Source: Rhineura floridana
Lineage: Eukaryota; Chordata; Lepidosauria; Squamata; Rhineuridae
Direction of reading: 5' to 3'
NCBI RefSeq assembly: GCF_030035675.1
Contig: NC_084487.1
Location: 32,592,474 to 32,656,473, forward strand
DNA: 64,000 nucleotides
Position 1 is the stretch's first letter, and each line of letters starts with the position of its first letter. The translations under genes and the position numbers were made by a program. Of this stretch, positions 49,146 to 58,653 are shown one piece after another. The notes beneath the pieces are model-generated. The model ran no database searches and was not told the origin of the DNA. It worked only from the letters and a program-made list of their open reading frames with translations.

Positions 49146-49268
49146 GGTAGGGAATTTGTGGCTCTCTAGATTATGGTGAAGTACAACTCTCATCATCTGA
49201 CCTCTGGTGATGCTGGCTGGTACTGATGGGAGTTGGAGTCAAACAACACACAGTTTCCCCATCCCTGT
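49146..49268. mobile_element. Palindromic MITE copy
   Basis: AGGTAGGGAATTTGTGGCTC, GTACAACTCTCATCATCTGA, TGATGCTGGCTGGTACTGAT and GGGAGTTGGAGTC are the dispersed foldback family of 2786-2905. Confidence 0.7.
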
Positions 49269-49269
49269 T

Positions 49270-50090
49270 CTATTAGGTAATAGAAAAAATAGGGAAGAAT
49301 CCATAGATGATTGGTTTAGAGATGGAGCTGAAGGTAAAGAGGTGGTATCGTGAAAGGAGCATGCATTGGCACTGCTGTTTTTCTGGTGTTGAGCACCACG
49401 GGTCAAATACATGGTAGCAGTCAGCAGCTGGAGTAGTAGTAAGGATGGAACACCCATAATAGTGAATATCCAGGTGAAAGATAGTTCTTATTGGAAAGTA
49501 ATTTTAGTAATTTCATTAGTATTAAATAGAGGTGCTGTAGCCTGTCAGTACAAAACGTTCTAAGTTAAAAAGAACTTGGACTCTTCCCCCAGAATAATGA
49601 TTCCTTTATTTTATCTAAAGGCTACTAGAAGAGAATAAACGGGAGGGGAGTAGAGAGAAGTAATAAAATGCCTTGTTAATTTGGTTAAGCTAAGCTTGCC
49701 AATTAGCTTATGGAAATATCTTGTAATGTGTGATTAGTCTTCAGTTAGCAGTGGCTATACAGTCTCACTCTGTTAAACAGTAGAAGTCTGAAGCTTATAA
49801 AAATTAGTGTTCATCTATTTCCTTCTTTTTAAAATGTGATCTTGCATTGATCACCATTAAAGCCTATTGTTAACATAAAGTGCTCTGTAATAATTTTTTT
49901 TTTAAAGACAGCCACTTCTTGCAGTTCTACAGTTTAATGGAAAAAATAGCTTGCTATGGAATAAAATCTATTTAAAACTGATGTTCAGATCTGTGATTAA
50001 TGGGATGCATTTACTGCATTATTATTGAATGAAACTTTACCATACAATCCTATTATCTAGTCTTTATGATAATTTACCTACCTATCAACT
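49270..50090. other. Intron 1, nothing recognised
   Basis: AT-rich sequence without a recognisable element. Confidence 0.5.
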
Positions 50091-50093
50091 TAT

Positions 50094-50590
50094 TCAAATG
50101 CAAAGATACATCACTGAACACTAAAGTCAGGATCATTCAGTCCATGGTATTCCCGATCTCTATGTATGGATGTGAAAGTTGGACAGTGAAAAAAGCGGAT
50201 AAGAGAAAAATCCACCCATTTGAAATGTGGTGTTGGAGGAGAGCTTTGCGGATACCATGGACCGCGAAAAAGACAAATAATTGGGTGTCAGAACAAATTA
50301 AACCAGAACTATCACTAGAAGCTAAAATGATGAAACTTAGGTTATCATACTTTGGACACATCATGAGAAGACATGATTCACTAGAAAAGACAATCATTCT
50401 GGGGAAAACAGAAGGGAGTAGAAAAAGAAGGCCAAGCAAGAGATGGATTGATTCCATAAAGGAAGCCACAGACCTGAACTTACAAGATCTGAACAGGGTG
50501 GTTCATGACAGATGCTGCTGGAGGTCACTGATTCATAGGGTCGCTATAAGTCGTAATCGACTTGAAGGCACATAACACCAACAACATCAA
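50094..50590 (+). mobile_element. Bov-B (RTE) LINE, 3' end, open frame
   Basis: The frame ending at 50575 reads CKDTSLNTKVRIIQSMVFPI, MYGCESWTVKKADKRKIHPF, EMWCWRRALRIPWTAKKTNN, LSYFGHIMRRHDSLEKTIIL and VAISRNRLEGT: the entire C-terminal region of Bov-B ORF2 after the reverse transcriptase. No stop interrupts it, so it is one of the younger copies. The 3' end is GTCGTAATCGACTTGAAGGC + ACATAACACCAACAAC. Confidence 0.94.
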
Positions 50591-50594
50591 ATTA

Positions 50595-52765
50595 TACCCT
50601 GGGTTATTTGGTAATTAAAACATTTCTGAGTAGTCTACAATTCATTGGCTGATTTTACTTAATGAAATTATAGGTGCATATGTTTATAAGCATTTGTCTG
50701 AAACTTCATATGTATAATTGAATTCTCAACTGTTCACTCTTGTACTATTCTTGATATTTTGGGGGACAAAATATTAAGATTCTTACTGCAAAGTATAGTC
50801 TGATGGATAGTGGGCTTCATTGGATCCAGAATATTAGTGTAGTGTTAAATTTCACTGAAATCAGTGGGGATTATTTCTGAGTAACTATGTATAGGGTTGC
50901 ACTGCATGTTAGTTAAATGTAGGTTGTATATAAGTCAGTGGGGCAAGTTAGTCATGGCTTAGTTTCCAATGAAATCAGCTGTAACTTAGTTGGGATCCAG
51001 CCCATAGAATGCAAGACAATCAACACGATTCAAAAGATTTCATCCACTGCTTAAGATAGTATTTCCAAAAGTGGGGAACAACTCAAAGGAAAATGTGGAG
51101 GTATAAGCATTGACTTGAAGTAGAGAGAAAAGAACACGAAAACATAATGTCCCAAACAAAGAAGTAATCCACCTTGTAAGCAGGTGTTAGAGATGTAACA
51201 CCATTTAGGCCTAATATTGGCATGAAAATACTGATTGTCTAACAATTCAGTCTATAGAACACAGTCACACATTTGATTATGCATTTGCTGGAATGTAGAA
51301 GTCCTGGGTTTGTGAAAACTTTAGATTTTTTTTCTTTGTTTTCTGTATTAATAGATAGTAGCCATCACAGATGATGAGAGGTGGTAATGAGGACTGATGA
51401 TGCTAATAAAGGAAGAGAAATAAATCAGGAAAACATTGTGGAAGAAAAACCAAGGGTGATGTAATTAGGACCACAATCCTCTTGTGTTCTCTTAAGCAGA
51501 ACATGAGGGTGCTGAATGAGCACATGCATACATTGATTGCATAAAGTCCTCCATTGAGTCCCTCCTCCTAATACAAGAGCCTGCACCAAGATAATTAGTT
51601 TATATAAGTTACAGAAAGCTTGGCTTTTTAAACATATTTTAAAATGTCATGGTATTCTAGAACCACCAGTTTTATAAGAGTGATTGCTTTAACGCTTAAC
51701 AGTGGCTATTCCTGTACACCCTCTCCTCACACCCAATATTTACCTGGTAAGATATGCAGGTGAAGCATCACTTTGCTTTTCCCATCAGAATGAGAATGAA
51801 TTGATAACTTTCCCAACAATCCAGACTGCATTGCATTGTGACAACAAGAGGTATTTATTTTTAACATTTGGCATTTAATTATTTTTTTAATTAAAGGAAT
51901 TTTAAACTTTATTACTCAAACTATCCCTGTAACCTTGCCTTATATTATCTATATACTAATACCAATAAGAGTCTTTCTCTGCTTATGCTGCCAAAAGTGC
52001 ACCACCGTCTCAACAGACAGAGGTACCAGCAAATTCTGGATAAGCATCAAGGGTGCACAGATTGCAGAAAAAGAAGCTAAGGGTGGTTGACCCCTAAACC
52101 AGCCCCATAATAACATAGTGGTGTAGAATGTTGAGACATTGAGAAGGGAGAAAACTGGGTGGATGGCTGGGAAATAGAATGGAGGGGCTGGAACAAGATG
52201 ACAGAGCAACATTAGATATATATGAAAGTAGAAAGAACTATCTGATATCTGGATGGGACTCTTCCTGGTTCACACTGAAAAGCTATTTTATATGTCTCCA
52301 GGAAGAAAAGAGAGTGCTATCCATAGAAATTAATGGAGATACTAAAGAATTTAATGTAGCTGGGATTGGGCACAAGTGTTCCCTCCCCCCCCCAAAAAAA
52401 AACCAATGGAGAGACATCCAAGTAACAGGCATGCTCATTGGCACAGAATGTAGACTGATGGGGTGGGAAAATGAAAACCAGGTGAATAGAGGGTTTGAAA
52501 CCCTGAATAGAAGAACTCCATGCTGTAGTATTTTGTTGCAGGGCTCCACTTGTCCCTACCTAAAACTGTTAGCAGCAGATGTAAGGAGCACTAATCTTTT
52601 TATAAAACTTTTGGCAAGCTGCAAAAACAGCAAAAAATGCTATAGCTGTGAATTGAATGGTCATTATAATTCCAAATAGTGGAAGATATGACACTTGATT
52701 ATATTAGTTACTAGCAGAAAGTAGCTGGCATTGCTCAGGAATTCAAAGAAACCCCCAAAATACTG
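50595..52765. other. Intron 1, mostly unrecognised
   Basis: Includes a copy of the CACTGAAATCAGTGGGGATT motif (about 50854). The 166-codon frame at 52179-52679 has no domain I can assign; a CYSCELNGHYNSK stretch near its end only loosely resembles a zinc knuckle. Confidence 0.45.
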
Positions 52766-52769
52766 AAAC

Positions 52770-53320
52770 ACTGCCAAGAGTTGTTAGGAGACACCTCTTC
52801 TCCTGACAGAGCTCCAGTGGCCAGAGTGATTTAACAGTCGGCCCTTTTTCTGGAAAGATCCTCCGTGGCGCAAAGATCCTCCGTGGCGCAGAGTGGTAAG
52901 CGGCGGTAATGCAGCCAAAGCTCTGCTCACGGCTGCAGTTCGATTCCAACGAAAGGAGGAAGTCGAATCTCCGGTAAAAGGGGTTGAGGTCCACTCAGCC
53001 TTCCATCCATCCGTTGTTGGTAAAATGAGTACCCGGCATATGCTTGGGGGGTAAAGAAAGGCCGGGGACGGAACTGGCAATCCCACCCAATATATATGGT
53101 TTGCCTAGTAAATGTCACAAGACATCACCCTAAGAGTCGGAAACGACTCGCACTACAAGTGTGGGGACACGTTTACCTTTTTTTTACCCATTTCTGGTGA
53201 TTGTAGCTCTGTAAGAGGAATAGGAGCCTCCTAACAACTCTCAGCACCGTTCACAAACTACACCTCCCAGGATTCTTTGGGGGAAGCCATGACTATTTAA
53301 AGTGGAATAAATGTCTTGCG
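52770..53320. mobile_element. Foldback MITE split by a SINE
   Basis: Left arm AGAGTTGTTAGGAGACACCT, CTGACAGAGCTCCAGTGG; right arm (after the SINE) TGTAGCTCTGTAAGAGGAAT, AGGAGCCTCCTAACAACTCT is its inverse. The sequence continues with ACTACACCTCCCAGGATTCT, as in the family at 6262 and 30722. Confidence 0.7.
52854..53190 (+). mobile_element. tRNA-derived squamate SINE, nearly intact
   Basis: Head GATCCTCCGTGGCGCAGAGT, GGTAAGCGGCGGTAATGCAG; box B-like GGCTGCAGTTCGATTCC; body GGAGGAAGTCGAATCTCCGG, GGTAAAATGAGTACCCGGCA; tail AGAGTCGGAAACGACTCGCA, CTACAAGTGTGGGGACACGT and a T-run. Possible 7-bp duplication TTTCTGG at 52847-52853 and 53191-53197. The 5' head is duplicated (see findings). High CpG content and clean motifs suggest a young copy. 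Confidence 0.88.
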
Positions 53321-53530
53321 TGCATGAGGCCAGGGAAAGCTTCGGTTTAAATTTGGGTAGGAGACTACACATCTCTGCTGTAGAATAAAAAGCTGGGGGG
53401 AAAACCCCAAAACGATACTGTTAACAGTGTTTTCCTTTCGAAAAGGAAAGGGGCTTTCCATCTGCCCAGTGCCCAATCTTTGCCCCCCATCTCTCCTCCC
53501 TACCCCTAACCTTCCTGTCCCTTCCCCAGG

Positions 53531-53862
53531 TCAGTTTTACCTATCCTAAGCATGATTGCACAGGAGTAAATCCTGTTCAACTCAATAAGCATGCGAATTA
53601 TCAAACCTCTCCTCCCCTTCTCCTCCTCCTCCTGTCCCTTCCCTCCCTTTCCCTTCTTCCTCTCCTCCCCCTCTTCCTTCTTCCTCCTCTCCTGCCCACT
53701 CCAGCCCTCCCCTCATGCCTGCTCTCATCTTCCCTCTGCCCTTCCCCTGCCCTCTCTTCTCCCCATCCCTCTTCCCCCGCCCCGTGGTCAGTTTCCCCTG
53801 TCCTAAGCATGATTGCTGGGGAGTAAAACCCATTGAACTCAATAAGCGTTCAAATGATCAAT
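53531..53862 (+). repeat. Direct repeat pair enclosing a pyrimidine tract
   Basis: TCAGTTTTACCTATCCTAAG at 53531 and TCAGTTTCCCCTGTCCTAAG at 53788 start two copies of a unit of about 75 bases (CATGATTGC, GGAGTAAA, AACTCAATAAGC). Between them (53606-53784) lies a strongly C/T-rich tract on the + strand. Period about 257. Confidence 0.85.
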
Positions 53863-53927
53863 CCATTCTCAGCAAACTTGCACAGGATCCCATTTCTTAC
53901 CTCCCAGATTAAAAGCAGAGAAATTCA

Positions 53928-54205
53928 CTAATAGGCAAAAAAACCTTGCAGATTAAAAATGTACCTATAGTCAACAGATATTTCTATTAAACTTTAAAAA
54001 GCAGGGAAATTGGGCAGCTATAGTGAATGTACCAGGGGAGCAGGAGCAAGAGACCTGACTTCCTCTCTGAGATAATAATTTGTAAAGATGCAAACACAAT
54101 TTGGCTTGGTCTTTCACAGTCCAATCTACTTCCTGTGTAGTTTGGAAGAATTTGGTAACATATGCCTCTGAGCATATGGTGAGTGGTGGCAACACCTGTA
54201 ATCAG
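53928..54205 (-). repeat. Left arm of a large inverted repeat
   Basis: Minus strand reads CTGATTACAGGTGTTGCCAC, CACTCACCATATGCTCAGAG, CACAGGAAGTAGATTGGACT, GTGAAAGACCAAGCCAAATT, and ends with TTTTTAATCTGCAAGG and TTTTTTTGCCTATTAG. The same sequence is found in + orientation at 55705-56420, where it is interrupted by a hAT element. Confidence 0.9.
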
Positions 54206-54361
54206 GACTGCATCTCCAAAGATAAAGAATGACATTTTTTGTATTTTTGTTGGTGTTCTTTTTACGTTGCTTCTTTCCTGTGTTACTACTGTTTCTACAG
54301 AGAATATAACCTAAAAATTATATATTTCTCTCATTATTCATCATAGAAATCTGTGTCACCA

Positions 54362-54960
54362 AGAGATTAAGTAAGAATAACAGGGTCACACTCCCCCTGT
54401 CCTTCTTCCGATAAAGGTCACCCATCAGGGCGACCAAGACCGATTCAGTCCCATAACCAGGCCTGAATCCAGACTGGGATGGGTCAAGATAATCTGTTTC
54501 ATCCAAGAGTACTTGCAATTGCTGCGCCACAACCCTCTCAGTCACCTTCCCCAAAAGGGGGTATTTGCAACTGGTTGGTAGTTGTCACAAACCAGTGGAT
54601 TCAGGGTGAGCTTTTTCAGGAGTGGTTGGATCACCCCCTCTTTCAAGGCAGCTGGAACCACTCCCTCCCACAATGATGTGTTGACCACACCCTGGATCCA
54701 CTCAGTCAAACCCCCTCAGCAAGCTTTAATAAGCCAAGAAGGGCAAGGGTCGAGGGGACATGTTGCTGGCTGCATCATCACAAGCACCTTGTCTACGTTG
54801 TCAGGCTGCATCAACTGAAACCGTTCCCAAGAAGTTGCAGCAGACTTTGCACTGGACACCTCATTTGGGGACTACAGTAGATGTGGATGGGGCATCAAGA
54901 CTGCTACAGAGGCGAGCAACTTTACCCTCAAAGTGCCTTGCAAACAATTCACAGTGGGCC
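54362..54960 (-). mobile_element. L2 LINE internal RT fragment
   Basis: Minus-strand frame from 54554 reads MGKVTERVVAQQLQVLLDET, DYLDPSQSGFRPGYGTESVL, VTLLFLLNLL, matching the reverse transcriptase of the copy at 18851-21845 (about 19930-20520). It stops inside the DLSAAFDT motif and has neither 5' nor 3' end. Continuation upstream matches the linker region. Confidence 0.88.
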
Positions 54961-55273
54961 TTGATTACAATATGTTGCTACTGAAGCAATGAATCTAGCT
55001 GTTGGAAAAAAACAAATTTAGCCTGCCCAAGATGCATGTGTTCAGCCTGCTATGCTTAAACCACTCCACTTAAAGAAGGGCGGACATGATCAATTAAAAA
55101 CATAGAGCACACCTAGAAATTTGCTAGAATATATGTCACCTCCCACTGTTTTATCTTTTGCAAACTGAGGCACTCCTCATGTCCACTGGAGACTATTTTG
55201 CAGAATAGTCAGTGGCATTATTCCCCAGCTGTTTTTGGAGTTTTTATTTAGTGTAAATTATGCAAAGTGTTGA

Positions 55274-55492
55274 GAGCCAGTGTGGTGTAGTGGTTAAGGT
55301 GTTGGACTACAACCTGGGAGACCAGGGTTTGAATCCCCCACAGCCATGAAGCTCACTGGGTGACTTTGGGCCAGTCACTGCCTCTCATCCTCAGAGGAAG
55401 GCAATGGTAAACCCCCTCTGAATACTGCTTACCATGAAAACCCTGTTCATAGTGTCACCGTAAGTTGGAATAGACTTGAAGGCTGTCCATCC
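55274..55492 (+). mobile_element. Sauria-type SINE (tRNA head, Bov-B tail)
   Basis: GAGCCAGTGTGGTGTAGTGG, TTAAGGTGTTGGACTACAAC, CTGGGAGACCAGGGTTTGAA (box B), AAGCTCACTGGGTGACTTTG, GGCAATGGTAAACCCCCTCT, then AGTTGGAATAGACTTGAAGG. Essentially complete. Confidence 0.92.
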
Positions 55493-55704
55493 ATCCATCA
55501 TCATGCAAACTGTTTGTGTACTTCACATATCCACAAAAAAAGAAGCAAAAGAAAATAATTTACTATAGGAAACTTCATTAAAACTGCGAAGTAAACCACA
55601 CATTTCAGGTGACTATTTGAACTATATCAACTGTCTTAATATTGTTGCTTTCTCCCTGCTAAAACAAGATCAGCACAGCACATATCTTGGTTTTGTTATC
55701 TGGG

Positions 55705-56420
55705 CTGATTGCAGGAGTTGCCACCACTCACCATATGCTCAGAGGCACATGTTACCAAGCTACACAGGAAGTGGATTGGACTGTGAAAGACCAACCCAAA
55801 TTGTGTTTGCATTTTTACAAATTTGTAGGGCAGTACAATATCTTAGAGAGGAGGTCAGGTCTCTTGCTCCCCTGGTGCATTCACTATAGTTGCCCAATTT
55901 CCCTGTTTTTTGAAGTTTGATAGAAATATCTGTTGGCTATAGATATCAGGGCTGTGGAGTCGGTATGCCAGACCTTTGACTCCGACTCCTCTATTTTTCT
56001 GCTGTCTGACTCCTACTCCTTCATAAATGGCAAATGTATATTAACTAGTAATAACAAATTTACTGTAGTAAAATGGTAGCACAAGGCATTTCATCACCAC
56101 CACGTGAATCCAGAGCTTGGAAAAGTTACTTTTTTGAACTACAACTCCCACGAGCCCAATCCCTGGGGCTGATGGGAGTTGTAGTTCAAAAAAGTAACTT
56201 TTCCAAGCTCTGGATTCACGTGGTGGTGATGAAATGCCTTGTGCTACCATTTTACTACAGTAAATTTGTTATTACTAGTTAATATACATTTGCCATTTAT
56301 GAAGGAGTCGGAATCTGAGTCGGAGTCGGTACATTTCTACTGACTCCGACTCCACCACTCCGACTCCACAGCCCTGATAGATATATTTTTAATCTGCAAG
56401 AGTTTTTTGCCTATTGGTAA
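55705..56420 (+). repeat. Right arm of the large inverted repeat, interrupted
   Basis: CTGATTGCAGGAGTTGCCAC through ATAGAAATATCTGTTGGCTA (to 55946), then the hAT element, then ATATTTTTAATCTGCAAGAG and TTTTTTGCCTATTGG. Aligns with the reverse complement of 53928-54205. The class of the repeat is unknown. Confidence 0.88.
55947..56376. mobile_element. hAT element forming a long hairpin
   Basis: 430 bp, CAGGGCTGTGGAGTCGG to CCGACTCCACAGCCCTG, with an exact 8-bp duplication ATAGATAT (55939-55946, 56377-56384). The interior 56015-56308 is an almost perfect inverted repeat with arms of about 147 bp. The centre contains ACTACAACTCCCACGAGCCC and GGGCTGATGGGAGTTGTAGT. No transposase; mobilised in trans by the family that left the BED-finger copy at 48538. 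Confidence 0.93.
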
Positions 56421-57555
56421 ATATCAACTCTTATACCAGTTCTTCTATCTCTATGGACTCCAGTGGAACTCTATCATCTTGGCTCTCTGCATATCTTTGA
56501 CAGTTCCTACGTTCTGTGGCATTCAGCTTGTCCCATGTACCCTGCGCTGAGATCTCTGCAAGGTTTGGTAGTTGACCCCATAAATCCTCTATGTTCACTC
56601 TTCGGTTGCAACCTCTATATTGGTTACTTCTGCTTTTCTTCCTCTTGATTTTATACTACCGTACTTATCCTGTCCCCTGTAACTTACTGACATGCATTCT
56701 AGTTGCTCTGCTGATGGCTTTCAACTTCCCTTCTCAAGCCTATGCAATCTCCTCACAGGCTGACTTAATTTTTACTTCTCTACTTTCTCATAACCAACTG
56801 GTCATCAGTCCTGATGACTTTAATTTTAACACTGCCAAGATCTGTTCTTTTCTCTATCTATTGCTTAATACACCTGTTAATTTCTGGTTGCTTTTTGTAT
56901 AAGCTACTGTATTTCCTTATTGATGGCTTTTACTTTTGTCACATCTTTTCCATCTAGTTAATTCATCATTATTTTTCTCATCTGTATTGAATACATCATA
57001 AGATTTCATTTAACAGAGTTCAGACCAGTTATTTCCCTTGAATATGTCCTGGGAGAAACTGATATAGTTCACATCAAATTGTAGGTAGGATCTCTGATTA
57101 TTACTGCTCTTTTGGATTTAGTTGTGGGGAAATGAGTTTCATTAAAAAGGAGTTTGCTTCCTTCCGATCAGCATGATGTTGAAACAGATGTAGGAATACT
57201 GATCACCTGTTTGGAAATGGTGCTTTAAGCATCCTGGCCCTGCTTATTGGACCCTTATCCCAGTTGTAGCTTGCTAAAATAAGTCATATTGATACTGGTC
57301 TGAAATAAATACCTGTTAATTGATTCTGTTACATCAGTCTGGCTAATGTGTCACAAACAAAGGGTCATACACCAGCAAAGGGTTGTACACCAGCAGCTAA
57401 AGTAGCATTCTTTCTATGCCTGGTAAGTGGGGACATCCTACTTACACTGAAATTCCTTTGATGTAATTGCAACTTGATTCTACAAGGCTCTGGTAGATAT
57501 GCTATTTCCACAGTGCCTTGAACAACTTAAGCTCTTATTATTTTTTATTACATTT
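56421..57555. other. Intron 1, nothing recognised
   Basis: AT-rich, no defined element. Short frames such as 56591-56902 lack domains. Confidence 0.5.
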
Positions 57556-57559
57556 ACAT

Positions 57560-57795
57560 CTCTGCACTATTAACAAACTGGAACTGAACATTGATATCCC
57601 ATATTTCCAAGGAGTTTAAGGTTCATACATAGTTCTTTCCTCTCCCTCCATTTTATCCTCAACAGCTTGTGAGGTAGGTTAAACATAGAGAGTGATTGGC
57701 ACAAAGTCACCCATTTAACTTTGTGGTTACGTATGGGTTTGAACTCGTCCCTCCAGTCTGATGTTCAAACCACTATGTTGTACTAGTTCTCTTTT
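57560..57795 (-). mobile_element. tRNA-derived SINE with MIR-like core, L2-type tail
   Basis: Minus strand: GAGTTCAAACCCATACGTAA (box B region), AAATGGGTGACTTTGTGCCA, ATCACTCTC, CCTACCTCACAAGCTGTTGA, GGATAAAATGGAGGGAGAGG, AAACTCCTTGGAAATATGGG. Same family as 2412-2632 but older. Confidence 0.75.
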
Positions 57796-58152
57796 ATTAC
57801 CATTTAGCAAGGAGTGCTAGGCAAGGGGCACTTTGTCAGACTCTCTCTTTTAGCAGCATTACCTTAGGGGAGCAGTCCTACGTTGAACAGAGATGGATTA
57901 GTAGAATACGAAGGTATAATCAGTTATGAAGTGGGTTGGGGTAGAGTTGTCAAAATGGGCTTTTAATTGTAATCAAAACTGGAGCATACCTTATTTTCTA
58001 GGTCATGTTAGTGGCCTAGAAAAAATGTTGAAACTGTATAGTGCTGGTGTCCACAATCTCCATATGTTATATATGTAACTCCTGATAATTTTCTTTAAAA
58101 GGTGCAGTTGCAACTTAGAGTTCCTGAAGATCTTTTTCTTCTCTTTTTTTAG

Positions 58153-58238
58153 TTGTGTCAGAGTAGAAGAGCACCATGCTGTTGACATTGACCTGTACCA
58201 CTGTCCCAATTGTGCAGTTCTTCATGGACCCTCTTTAA
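58153..58238 (+). CDS. KDM7A: KDM7A coding exon 2 (second half of PHD finger)
   Basis: Joined to exon 1 it completes Ser43 and reads [20 protein letters not shown] then AVLHGPSL, ending one base into the next codon (phase 1). It supplies zinc ligands Cys44, Cys60 and Cys63, completing the C4HC3 PHD finger. The acceptor is a pyrimidine tract ending TTTTTTTAG (AG at 58151-58152); the donor is GTAAGT from 58239. [21 protein letters not shown] matches vertebrate KDM7A in family knowledge and separates it from PHF8 ([16 protein letters not shown]) and PHF2 (EEEEAPDIDIYHCPNC). Residue 46 is Arg (AGA, 58160-58162), where all three paralogues carry Gly as far as I know. Later exons, including JmjC, are outside the window. 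Confidence 0.95.
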
Positions 58239-58249
58239 GTAAGTAATGG

Positions 58250-58653
58250 ATTAAGCAGTGATGTACTTCATTTTTGTTTTAAAATAACTTAAACCTCACT
58301 TTTCAGTCCTTAAAAAGGCTCCTGTAGGGGCTTATGAGTATAAAAAATATAGATACAATATGATAAAAACAGAGAGCTTTAAAACAAAGCCATTAATTAC
58401 GAATGGCAGAAAGAAGCTTAGGATAGGCCAAATGCCTAAAAACCATAAGAGCTTTTTGAACCTCTTTAAAGAGGGAGTTGCACAGCTTTAAGTGCCATGA
58501 TCAAAAAGGCCCTGTCCCATGTCCTAAGCAACCATACCTCTGAAACTCAATAGGATGTGGAGCAAGGCTAAGATGACCAGTGCAGTTTTATGTGTGTGGA
58601 GCTGATACTTCAGAAATCCTGGTTGCAAATCATTTAGGGCTTTTATATATAAC
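58250..58653. other. Intron 2, possible diverged LINE 3' piece
   Basis: On the minus strand CTCCCTCTTTAAAGAGG and neighbouring phrases hint at an old CR1/L2-type C-terminus, but the match is too weak to assign. Confidence 0.35.

Larger units (their letters stand above)
32439..58152 (+). other. KDM7A: KDM7A intron 1 (25,714 bp)
   Basis: Bounded by GT at 32439 and AG at 58151-58152; the phase (two bases of a Ser codon before, one after) is consistent across it. The first kilobase is still CpG island. About 33300-36470 looks mostly unique; from 36480 on the intron is dominated by transposon insertions listed separately. I found no further exon-like frame with good splice sites that resembles KDM7A. 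Confidence 0.9.

Noticed and set aside
52179-52679. 166-codon frame with a CYSCELNGHYNSK stretch resembling a zinc knuckle
   Set aside because: The spacing fits only partly, the rest of the frame shows no domain, and there is no surrounding element to support it.
53591-53842. Arg/Gly/Glu-rich and Pro/Ser-rich open frames
   Set aside because: They are translations of a pyrimidine tract with very low complexity.
56041-56282. Identical 69-residue frames on both strands (MVAQGISSPPRESRAW...)
   Set aside because: They arise because the DNA is a near-perfect palindrome; there is no sign of a real protein.
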